From the NCBI GenBank assembly GCA_964520895.1, contig CAZFOR010000020.1, positions 1 through 19,189 of the forward strand: a stretch of 19,189 nt of DNA. Direction: 5' to 3'. How positions within the stretch are numbered: the stretch's first letter is position 1; each line of letters opens with the position of its first letter. The notes under the pieces were generated by a model. That model had not been told where the DNA came from, did not search any database, and saw nothing but the letters and a program-made list of their open reading frames with translations. Positions 1 to 6,524 of the stretch are shown piece after piece. The position numbers were made by a program, and so were the translations under genes. The stretch is from SIG350 sp964520895. Its GTDB lineage: Bacteria > Bacillota > Clostridia > TANB77 > SIG350.

Positions 1-85
1 CGTGAACGCTAACAATTTCTACAACTCCAATGGCAACGAGAGTGGCAACGCTTTGGGTGTGCGTCCTGTAGCTTCTGTAAACTGA
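1..85 (+). other. DGR template repeat (3' end) or variable-protein C-terminus
   Basis: The frame from base 2 is open from the window edge to TGA at 83-85 and encodes 27 residues ending in LGVRPVASVN. Eight of these are Asn, encoded by six AAC and two AAT codons, scattered among Ala, Ser, Gly, Phe and Tyr. Composition is about 48% G+C (41 of 85 bases), against about a quarter in the neighbours. DGRs mutate template adenines, so AAY-rich sites followed by an A-poor, GC-richer end are their signature. A GVRP-type ending is common in C-type-lectin or formylglycine-enzyme-like variable proteins. All the Asn codons are intact and a DGR-type RT starts 198 bases downstream, so the unmutated template repeat is the better reading. 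An undiversified variable repeat at the end of a target gene remains possible. The 5' part lies outside the window. Confidence 0.6.
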
Positions 86-87
86 GG

Positions 88-111
88 TTATACAATTATA
101 TAATTGTATAA
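88..111. repeat. 24-nt perfect palindrome after the TR/VR
   Basis: The half-site TTATACAATTAT is followed directly by its exact reverse complement, giving 12 bp per arm with no spacer. It starts 2 bases after the TGA that ends the TR/VR-like segment. In the Bordetella phage DGR, a hairpin or cruciform just 3' of the variable repeat is needed for efficient target recognition. A similar role here is inference. It could also fold in the template RNA or weakly terminate transcription, although no T-run follows. Confidence 0.7.
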
Positions 112-230
112 GAGATAATATAGAAACAAATTATATCCTTTAATTAGAATAATTATAAAACAAAAATAGATAAATATATTTGTTAGTAAGATTATAAATT
201 TTGAAAGTGGGTATATTTTAGTACTGTTTT

Positions 231-263
231 AAAGTAATAAGCGAAATGTTTATTACTTTTTTT
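231..263 (+). terminator. Terminator-like hairpin just before the RT gene
   Basis: A perfect 10-bp stem (AAAGTAATAA at 231-240 with TTATTACTTT at 250-259) with a 9-nt loop leads into a run of seven T at 257-263. It ends 8 bases before the AGGAGG of the RT gene. The form is that of an intrinsic terminator, although the stem is AT-rich. It could set the 3' end of a separate template RNA (TR plus about 175 nt of spacer) or attenuate read-through into the RT. The rest of 112-230 is AT-rich and shows no second repeat and no convincing promoter. Confidence 0.55.
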
Positions 264-282
264 AAATATGTAGGAGGAATTT

Positions 283-714
283 ATGAAGAGAAAAGGTTAT
301 CTATATGAAGATTTATATAAAATAGAAAATATAATTAATGTATATAATGAAGTATGTAGAAATACGAAAAATAAAAGAAAAGTTAACATATTTAAAGAAT
401 TTAAATGTATATACATATCAAGAATATATAATAAACTGAAAAATATAGAGTATAAGGTAGGACCATATAATGTTTTTACAATATATGAACCTAAAATGAG
501 AAGAATTATTAGTCAATCAATGGAAGATAAAATTGTAAATCATTTAGTAAGTAGATATATATTATATCCTGCAATTTTGCCATGTTTAATAGATGTAAAT
601 GTTGCTAGTAGAAAAGGCATGGGTACAAAAAAAGGAATTGAATTAGCACTTGAATATCATAGAAAATGTAAAGTGAAATACAAGAAGTATTATATATTAA
701 AATGTGATATAAGC
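283..714 (+). CDS. DGR-type reverse transcriptase, N-terminal part (interrupted)
   Basis: This is the first 144 residues of a reverse transcriptase. The ATG follows AGGAGG (272-277) by 5 bases. Visible RT blocks are the fingers segment YEPKMRRIIS (residues 68-77), the RKGMGT region near residues 110-115, and the start of catalytic motif A, LKCDIS (139-144, with D142 a metal ligand). The layout resembles DGR RTs of the Bordetella Brt family, which copy a template RNA with adenine-directed errors into a variable repeat. The reading frame stops at a 10-N gap exactly after the Ser codon of CDIS. The next residues, KFF and ASID, appear 152 bases later in a different frame at 867. Joining 714 to 867 gives a continuous protein of 319 residues, normal for a compact DGR RT. 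The accessory gene avd is not in the window. Confidence 0.85.
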
Positions 715-724
715 NNNNNNNNNN
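715..724. other. Assembly gap (10 N)
   Basis: Ten unknown bases, the usual filler used when scaffolds are joined, so the true length is not known. The gap abuts the RT reading frame on its left and an unrelated antisense fragment on its right. Confidence 0.99.
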
Positions 725-866
725 TTCCTTGGATGTTTAAATCTACATCTACATAAAATGCAATTTAGATATTCCTCCCATAGCCAAGCACCATCAAAAA
801 GCACCCCATAAACCTTGTCCTTTTCCTGACCATATTTCAAACCTTCATATCTTAATATTTGCAAAC
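725..866 (-). pseudogene. McrC-like restriction-gene fragment, probably misplaced
   Basis: Read on the minus strand from 865, this stretch encodes about 46 residues containing LRYEGLKYGQ, then FDGAWLWEEYLN, then FKHPR. This strongly resembles a conserved block of McrC, the partner of the McrB GTPase in methyl-directed McrBC restriction. A complete McrC is several hundred residues, so this is only a slice, with no start, no stop and no McrB nearby. It is visibly richer in G+C than the flanking RT sequence, and together with the N gap it splits the RT at a codon boundary. The RT continues immediately at 867. The likeliest explanation is a short foreign contig or chimeric read placed during scaffolding. 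A genuine insertion of unknown length cannot be excluded because of the gap. Confidence 0.6.
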
Positions 867-1394
867 AAATTTTTTGCAAGTATTGATAAAGATATATTAA
901 AAGAAAAATTGAAAAAAAAGATTAAAGATAAGAAAGCCTTAAAAATAGTTTTTGATATAATTGATAGTGAAGATAATGGACTTGGAATAGGAAATATGAC
1001 AAGCCAAGTATTAGCCATATTTTATTTAAATGATATGGATCATTATATAAAAGAAAAACTAAAAATAAAATATTATGTAAGATATCAAGATGATTTTTTG
1101 CTGTTTCATGAGTCAAAAGAGTATTTGAGAATTTGTTTAAAAGGCATTGAAGAATTTTTGGAAAAGGAAAAATTAATATTAAATAAAAAAAGTAGAATAT
1201 ATAGTAGTAGTAATAATTTTATTTTTTTTGGTAGAGATACAAAAGGTAGATATGCAAAATATAGGGTTGTAAAGAGAAGACTAAATAAAAGAAAAAAATT
1301 GTATAAAATGAAATATATAAATTTAAATAGTTTATGTAGTAGTTTAATTTGTTATAAGTATTTAATAAAAAAACAGAAATATAATATGATATAA
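867..1394 (+). CDS. DGR-type reverse transcriptase, C-terminal part (interrupted)
   Basis: This is the second part of the RT begun at 283. It reads KFFASIDKDIL first, completing motif A, then gives 175 residues to TAA. Numbered on the joined protein, GIGNMTSQ lies at 184-191 and YQDD at 217-220. The IGxxxSQ block is characteristic of DGR RTs, where group II intron and retroviral enzymes carry a QG-type motif. YQDD is the catalytic palm motif with both Asp intact. The C-terminal end is rich in Lys, Arg and Tyr, as expected for the thumb. No start codon or ribosome site belongs to this half: the TTG at 909 and later ATGs are internal. It is therefore the continuation of one gene and not a separate protein. 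The downstream space 1395-1433 shows no terminator. Confidence 0.85.
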   Translation, partial: KFFASIDKDILKEKLKKKIKDKKALKIVFDIIDSEDNGLGIGNMTSQVLAIFYLNDMDHYIKEKLKIKYYVRYQDDFLLFHESKEYLRICLKGIEEFLEKEKLILNKKSRIYSSSNNFIFFGRDTKGRYAKYRVVKRRLNKRKKLYKMKYINLNSLCSSLICYKYLIKKQKYNMI

Positions 1395-1433
1395 ATTTCT
1401 CTATCACAATTTGTTTTTTCTATTTCAAACTCA

Positions 1434-1462
1434 TTGACATAAAAATTATATTCATATATAAT
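1434..1462 (+). promoter_or_regulatory. Sigma-A promoter of the ABC exporter operon
   Basis: TTGACA at 1434-1439 and TATAAT at 1457-1462 with a 17-base spacer, a full consensus match. The predicted transcript starts near 1469 and leaves a leader of about 40 nt before the ATG at 1511. Confidence 0.85.
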
Positions 1463-1464
1463 AC

Positions 1465-1477
1465 TGACAGTGTGTCA
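1465..1477. promoter_or_regulatory. Possible operator at the transcription start
   Basis: TGACA-gtg-TGTCA is a perfect 5-bp inverted repeat spanning the predicted start site of the exporter promoter. A dyad in this position fits repressor control (TetR- or MarR-type), as is common for drug exporters. No regulator gene is adjacent, and the flanking bases do not extend the symmetry. Confidence 0.3.
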
Positions 1478-1510
1478 TTTAGGATGCAAGAAAGGATATG
1501 AAAATATACA

Positions 1511-3265
1511 ATGGGAAAATATAAGAAATATTTTAAAGGAATAATGGTATCAACAATTTTAGCACCAATACTTATGATTATAGATACAATAGGTGCATTA
1601 GTGCAACCATATTATATGGGTAAAATAATTGATATAGGTATAGCAACTGGTGATAGCTCATATATACTAAAAACTGGATTAATTATGATAGTATTTGCTA
1701 TTATTAGTATGATAGGAGGATTTGGATGTATGTATTTTTCATCTAAATCAGCTTATGGGTTTGCAGCAAATTTAAGAAAAGATTTAATTGCAAAAATACA
1801 AGAGTTTTCATTTGCAAATATAAACAAATTTTCAACAGCATCATTAATTACAAGACTTACAAATGATGTTGAGGTATTATCACAATTAATTCAAATGATG
1901 CTTCGTATGATGGTAAGAGCACCATTTATGTTTATTGGTGGTTTTGCAATGGCAATAATAATTAATAAAAAGCTATCATTAATTATTGTTGTATTAATAC
2001 CAGTAATAGGTGCAGGTATATTTTTCTTAATTAAAAAAGCTTTTCCATATTTTAATTTAATGCAAACTAAAATAGATAAAGTAAATGGAGTAATTAGGGA
2101 AAATTTAATAGGTGCTAGAGTTATTAAAGCATTTGTTAGAGAAGAGCAACAAATTGATAGATTTGGTAAAGCAAATACTGACTTAAAAGAAACAGCAATA
2201 AAAAGTTTTAATGTATTAATTATGATGTTACCACTTGTTTTTATTGTAATGAATAGTGCAATAGCAGGTGTGTTATGGTTTGGTTCAATACTTGCTAAAA
2301 ATGGTGAAATAGAGATAGGATCACTTAGTTCATATATAACATATATAACTATGACACTTTCATCATTAATAATGTTATCTATGGTTTTTATGAATGCATC
2401 TAGAGCAAAGGTTTCATCTAACCGTATATTAGAAGTATTAAATACTGATGCAGATATCAGAGACAATATAACTAATGATGAGAATATGAATATAGAAATG
2501 AAAGATAGAAAAGTTGTAAGTGGTGATATTGAATATAATATTAAGTCATTTGAATTTGCTGATTCAAAAGGTGATGAAATATTAAAAGATGTTCAATTTG
2601 AAATTAAACAAGGTCAGACAATAGCAATAATCGGTTCAACTGGGTGTGGTAAATCAACACTTGTAAATTTAATGCCAAGATTTTATGATGTAACAGATGG
2701 TTATGTTAAAATAGGTGGAATTGATGTTAGAGATTATACCTTAGAACATTTAAGAGATGGAATAGGTATGGTATTACAAGAAAATAGACTATTTTCAGGA
2801 ACTATAAAGGAAAATATCAAGTGGGGTAAAAAAGATGCAACAGATGATGAAATAAAACATGCATGTAAAGTAGCACAAATTGATGAGTTTATAGAAAATC
2901 TACCAGATAAATATGAGTCAAAAGTAGAGCAAAGAGGTAGTAATTTTTCTGGTGGTCAAAAACAAAGATTATGTATCGCAAGAGCATTAATTAAAAATCC
3001 TAAAATATTGATTTTAGATGATAGTGTTAGTGCATTAGATATGACAACAGAAGCAAATTTAAGACAGGCACTTGATAATGAATATTCAGATACAACAATA
3101 TTTATAATTACACAAAGAATTAATAGTTGTGTTTCAGCAGATAAGATTATTGTATTAGAAAAAGGAACCGTTTCAGGTATAGGAACACATGATGAATTAA
3201 TGAAAAATAATGAGGTATATAAGGAAATATATGCATCACAACAGGAGGTGGTTTCACATGAGTAA
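1511..3265 (+). CDS. Heterodimeric ABC exporter, subunit with degenerate ATP site
   Basis: A 584-residue half-transporter with an N-terminal six-helix membrane domain (about residues 10-300) and an ATPase domain (about 340-584). It should pair with the next gene product in the membrane and export drugs, lipids or peptides. The substrate cannot be read from sequence. Walker A is GSTGCGKST (375-383) and the signature is FSGGQ (479-483). Walker B ends LDD, so the catalytic Glu is replaced by D504, and the switch His is replaced by Q535 (ITQR). These changes mark the non-hydrolysing site of asymmetric exporters such as TM287/TM288 and BmrC/BmrD. The start is fixed by an in-frame stop at 1499. AAAGGA at 1491-1496 is rather far upstream (14 bases), and an eight-codon ORF at 1498-1524 overlaps the start. 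The gene overlaps the next one by 8 bases. Confidence 0.93.
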   Translation: MGKYKKYFKGIMVSTILAPILMIIDTIGALVQPYYMGKIIDIGIATGDSSYILKTGLIMIVFAIISMIGGFGCMYFSSKSAYGFAANLRKDLIAKIQEFSFANINKFSTASLITRLTNDVEVLSQLIQMMLRMMVRAPFMFIGGFAMAIIINKKLSLIIVVLIPVIGAGIFFLIKKAFPYFNLMQTKIDKVNGVIRENLIGARVIKAFVREEQQIDRFGKANTDLKETAIKSFNVLIMMLPLVFIVMNSAIAGVLWFGSILAKNGEIEIGSLSSYITYITMTLSSLIMLSMVFMNASRAKVSSNRILEVLNTDADIRDNITNDENMNIEMKDRKVVSGDIEYNIKSFEFADSKGDEILKDVQFEIKQGQTIAIIGSTGCGKSTLVNLMPRFYDVTDGYVKIGGIDVRDYTLEHLRDGIGMVLQENRLFSGTIKENIKWGKKDATDDEIKHACKVAQIDEFIENLPDKYESKVEQRGSNFSGGQKQRLCIARALIKNPKILILDDSVSALDMTTEANLRQALDNEYSDTTIFIITQRINSCVSADKIIVLEKGTVSGIGTHDELMKNNEVYKEIYASQQEVVSHE

Positions 3266-5096
3266 ACAACCTAACAGACCAATTGGAAAACAAGCTGGAC
3301 CAATGCATGGAAGAATTGCTATTGAAAAAGCAAAAGATACAAAGGGTACTATAAAAAGAATGTGGCAATATTTAAGAGTGTATAAAAAACAGTTAGTTTT
3401 AGTTGTTGTATGTATATTGATTTATGTTATTTTAAGTAGTTTGCCAGCAGTAATGCTAACACCTATTATTGATAACTATATTGTACCAATGATTACAAGT
3501 GATACGCCAGATATATATGTAAGTGGGTTGATTAAAACATTAATAATATTTATAGGAATTGTAATTACCTCTGGTATTGCACAATATACTCAGTCAAAAT
3601 TAATGATTAAGATTTCTCAAACAACTATAATGAAGATGAGAGAAGATTTATTTGCAAAAATAGAGCAATTACCTATTAAGTATTTTGATACACATAAACA
3701 TGGTGAGTTAATGAGTAGGATAACCAATGATTTAGATAATGTAAGTATGACATTAAATACAAGTTTAAATCAAATTGTTTCAGGTATACTTACTATAATT
3801 ATTTCACTAGTTATTATGATAATTATTAGTCCAATACTTACAATTGTTAGTATACTTACTATACCAATTATGATATTTATAATTGGTAGAATATCTAAGA
3901 TTACTAAAAAACAATTTATGAAACAACAAGAATGTTTAGCATCTGTAAACGGGTATATTGAAGAATATATATCAGGACAAAAAGTTATAAAAGCATTTAA
4001 TAAAGAGGAGCAGATAAAGGATAATTTTGATATTGTTAATCAGAAACTACGTAAAGAAGGATTTAAAGCACAAGCTTTTGCAGCTGTTGTAATGCCTATA
4101 ATGGGTTCTATTAATAATATATCTACTGCAATTACTTGTGTAATAGCTGGACTTCTTGCAATTAATGGTAAAATTTCTATTGGTAGTATAGCTACATTTA
4201 ATCAATTTGCAAGACATTTCAGTCAACCTATAAATGAAATATCACAACAGTTTAATATTATACAGGCAGGTCTTGCTGGTGCTGAAAGAATGTTTTTAAT
4301 TATTGATGAAGAAATTGAATTTGATTATGATAATATTGAAAACAAAGATATTGGTCAGGTCAAAGGAAATGTTGAATTTAAAAATGTTTCCTTTGGATAT
4401 AATGAAGATAAATTAGTATTGAAAAATATTAATATTAATGCGAAACCAGGTGAGCTAATTGCGATAGTTGGCCCAACTGGTGCAGGTAAAACTACTATTA
4501 TAAATCTTCTTACTAGATTTTATGATATAAATGAAGGTGAGATTTTAATTGATGGTAAAAATATAAAAGATGTTAATAAATATAGTTTGAGAAATAGTTT
4601 AGGAATTGTACTTCAAGATACAGTGCTTTTCTCAGATAGTGTAAAAGAAAATATTAGGTTTGGTAGATTAGATGCAACAGATAAAGAAATTGAAGAAGCG
4701 GCTGTGCTAGCAAATGCAGATTCATTTATACGAAGATTACCAAATGGATATGATACACTTCTAAAAGAAGATGCAACAAATATATCTGTTGGTCAAAGAC
4801 AATTATTAAATATAGCAAGGGTTGTATTAAATGATCCAGAGATATTAATATTAGATGAGGCAACAAGTAATGTTGATACTCGTACAGAAGTTAAGATACA
4901 AAAAGCTATGTATAAACTTTTAGAAGGTAGAACAAGTTTTGTTATTGCACATAGATTATCAACAATTAGAAATGCAGATAAAATATTAGTATTAGATAAT
5001 GGAAGTATTGTTGAGCAAGGAAGTCATGATGAATTAATTGAGAAAAAAGGTATGTACTTTAATATGTATAATAAAACAGATAATGAGGAAGAGTAA
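3258..5096 (+). CDS. Heterodimeric ABC exporter, subunit with catalytic ATP site
   Basis: A 612-residue half-transporter and partner of the upstream gene. A Lys-rich N-terminal tail of about 30 residues precedes the membrane domain (about 40-335), followed by the ATPase. Walker A is GPTGAGKTT (405-413), Walker B ends LDE with catalytic E534, and the switch His is H565 (AHRLST). The signature is ISVGQ (509-513) instead of LSGGQ. This altered signature would complete the degenerate site formed with the partner's Walker A, while this subunit's own Walker motifs pair with the partner's intact signature. The ATG at 3258 is chosen because AGGAGGTG (3243-3250) lies just upstream. An earlier in-frame ATG at 3210 lacks such a site and would lie well inside the previous gene. 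The 8-base overlap suggests translational coupling and equal amounts. Confidence 0.93.
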   Translation: MSKQPNRPIGKQAGPMHGRIAIEKAKDTKGTIKRMWQYLRVYKKQLVLVVVCILIYVILSSLPAVMLTPIIDNYIVPMITSDTPDIYVSGLIKTLIIFIGIVITSGIAQYTQSKLMIKISQTTIMKMREDLFAKIEQLPIKYFDTHKHGELMSRITNDLDNVSMTLNTSLNQIVSGILTIIISLVIMIIISPILTIVSILTIPIMIFIIGRISKITKKQFMKQQECLASVNGYIEEYISGQKVIKAFNKEEQIKDNFDIVNQKLRKEGFKAQAFAAVVMPIMGSINNISTAITCVIAGLLAINGKISIGSIATFNQFARHFSQPINEISQQFNIIQAGLAGAERMFLIIDEEIEFDYDNIENKDIGQVKGNVEFKNVSFGYNEDKLVLKNININAKPGELIAIVGPTGAGKTTIINLLTRFYDINEGEILIDGKNIKDVNKYSLRNSLGIVLQDTVLFSDSVKENIRFGRLDATDKEIEEAAVLANADSFIRRLPNGYDTLLKEDATNISVGQRQLLNIARVVLNDPEILILDEATSNVDTRTEVKIQKAMYKLLEGRTSFVIAHRLSTIRNADKILVLDNGSIVEQGSHDELIEKKGMYFNMYNKTDNEEE

Positions 5097-5100
5097 AATA

Positions 5101-5149
5101 AAAGAGTTTGTATTTAAAATGTTGGATGCAAATTCTTTTACTATTTGTT
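5101..5149 (+). terminator. Probable terminator after the ABC operon
   Basis: Arms AAAGAGTTTG (5101-5110) and CAAATTCTTT (5129-5138) pair over 10 bp with one G-U. The loop is 18 nt and only a broken T-rich tail follows, so it is a modest terminator. Confidence 0.45.
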
Positions 5150-5160
5150 AAAATTTATTA

Positions 5161-5189
5161 TTGACATGCAGAATTAGTTGTAATATAAT
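5161..5189 (+). promoter_or_regulatory. Sigma-A promoter of the stalk-domain gene
   Basis: TTGACA at 5161-5166 and TATAAT at 5184-5189 with a 17-base spacer, a full consensus match. The transcript should start near 5196, about 26 nt before the GTG start. Confidence 0.85.
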
Positions 5190-5221
5190 TCATATATATT
5201 AAATATAGAGGAGGAATTATA

Positions 5222-6400
5222 GTGAAAAAAATTTGTATTTTAATAAGTGTATTTTTATTAGTATTTGCAGTTAGTGTATTTGCAGATAGCCCAATTAAGG
5301 TGTTAATCAATGACGAATATATTAGTTTTGCAGATGAAAATGGTAATGTGGTTAATCCAGAACTTGTAAATGATAGAACAATGGTACCACTTAGAAGAAT
5401 TTTTAATGAATTAGGTGCTCAAGTTGATTGGGACGATGCTACACAAACAGTAATAGCTGTAAAAGGTGGAAAAGTTATTAAATTAACAATAGGTAGTAAT
5501 ATAGCATATGTTACTGAAAACGGAAAGCAAACAACTATAACTTTAGATGCTAAACCATATATTACTAATGACAGAACATTAGTACCACTTAGATTTGTAT
5601 CAGAAACTTTTGATTCATTAGTTGGATGGGATCAAGATAGCAATACAGCTATAATAGTTAAAATTGATGAGTTAACACAACAATTAGAATCAAAATGTTC
5701 TAATTTTATAGAATATACTCAAACAGTAAAAAATGCAGAAAAAAATATGAAAATGTCAGGTAATATTGTATTTGATGGTGAAGGAGAAGGTGTCAAAGAA
5801 GCTTTTGCTCAAATAAAACCAAGTATTAAATTTGATATTATAGCAAATGAATATCAAATGTATTTTAACCTTCCAGAAGGTATATTAGCAAATGATGAAC
5901 AGACAAATGCTCAATTAGCTAAAACATATATATTGTTAGATTTATCAGAAATAATTGACTATAGTAATGAAGTTACTAATGTATCAAAGGTTGTTGAAGA
6001 TTTTGGTGGAGAAGTTACATTAACTACATACAAAGAATTAAAAGAATCACTTGATATGGTATCAGAATTAATAAGTAATGATAATTTTAAAATTACTAAA
6101 AATGGAAATAAAACAACATATACATTAGCTATAAAAGATTATGAATACTATGACGCTGAATCTGGTATGACAATGTTAATTAGTATGGATATGAGTATGC
6201 CAACTACAAATGATGTAGCTGACAGTATGTATATGAAAGTTAAAGTTGCACCTAAAGGTGAAAATATGTATATATCAATTACTTTAGATACAGATGTTGA
6301 TTATTCAGCTACTAAATATACTATACCAGCTGATGCAGAAGTTGTAGATTTAATAGAGACAATATTAAGTCTTATTATAATGAATCAACAAACTATATAA
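5222..6400 (+). CDS. Secreted protein with copper amine oxidase N-like (stalk) domain
   Basis: A 392-residue exported protein. The GTG start follows AGGAGG (5209-5214) by 7 bases. A signal peptide with a hydrophobic core (about 5-18) ends in VFA-DSP, so cleavage is likely after A21. Residues about 25-148 form a copper-amine-oxidase-N1 domain (PF07833 type) with the repeated hallmarks NDRTMVPLRRIF then VDWD, and NDRTLVPLRFVSETF then VGWD. In Firmicutes this domain is a surface stalk or wall-binding module and not an oxidase. Residues about 150-392 are not recognised. They are rich in beta-forming and acidic stretches, with no cysteine pattern or catalytic motif, and resemble lipoprotein-type beta folds only loosely. 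The gene has its own promoter and a strong terminator, so it is monocistronic. Its function is unknown, and a cell-surface role is inferred from the signal and stalk domain. Confidence 0.85.
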   Translation: MKKICILISVFLLVFAVSVFADSPIKVLINDEYISFADENGNVVNPELVNDRTMVPLRRIFNELGAQVDWDDATQTVIAVKGGKVIKLTIGSNIAYVTENGKQTTITLDAKPYITNDRTLVPLRFVSETFDSLVGWDQDSNTAIIVKIDELTQQLESKCSNFIEYTQTVKNAEKNMKMSGNIVFDGEGEGVKEAFAQIKPSIKFDIIANEYQMYFNLPEGILANDEQTNAQLAKTYILLDLSEIIDYSNEVTNVSKVVEDFGGEVTLTTYKELKESLDMVSELISNDNFKITKNGNKTTYTLAIKDYEYYDAESGMTMLISMDMSMPTTNDVADSMYMKVKVAPKGENMYISITLDTDVDYSATKYTIPADAEVVDLIETILSLIIMNQQTI

Positions 6401-6420
6401 TAGAAAGAGTATTGTTTTTG

Positions 6421-6469
6421 AAAGTCAAAGATGGCTAATAGTTTTACTACTAGCTATTTTTAACTTTTT
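6421..6469 (+). terminator. Intrinsic terminator after the stalk-domain gene
   Basis: Arms 6421-6437 and 6451-6467 pair over 17 positions with one mismatch and two G-U pairs. The loop is 13 nt and a run of T reaches 6469. Confidence 0.7.
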
Positions 6470-6524
6470 AAAAAAATATTAAATATATAAAATTAATAAA
6501 TGAGAAGATTAGGAAGGGGCAAAC

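Noticed and set aside
86..282. A second template repeat between 1-85 and the RT
   Set aside because: No segment in this AT-rich spacer resembles 1-85.
697..879. Minus-strand ORF spanning the N gap taken as a real gene
   Set aside because: Only 725-866 shows McrC similarity. The rest is the complement of the RT, and there is no start, stop or ribosome site.
283..1394. Group II intron or retron reverse transcriptase
   Set aside because: The IGNMTSQ block is DGR-type. There is no maturase or HNH domain and no intron RNA end, and a retron-type msr/msd structure was not seen upstream.
1891..2466. Long antisense ORFs in the ABC, GH18, znuB, ldhA and der genes
   Set aside because: They are shadows of strong sense genes in AT-rich DNA. 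They have no ribosome sites, and their low-complexity hydrophobic products match no family.
3210..3257. Upstream ATG for the second ABC subunit
   Set aside because: It would lie well inside the first subunit gene without a ribosome site. AGGAGGTG sits just ahead of 3258.
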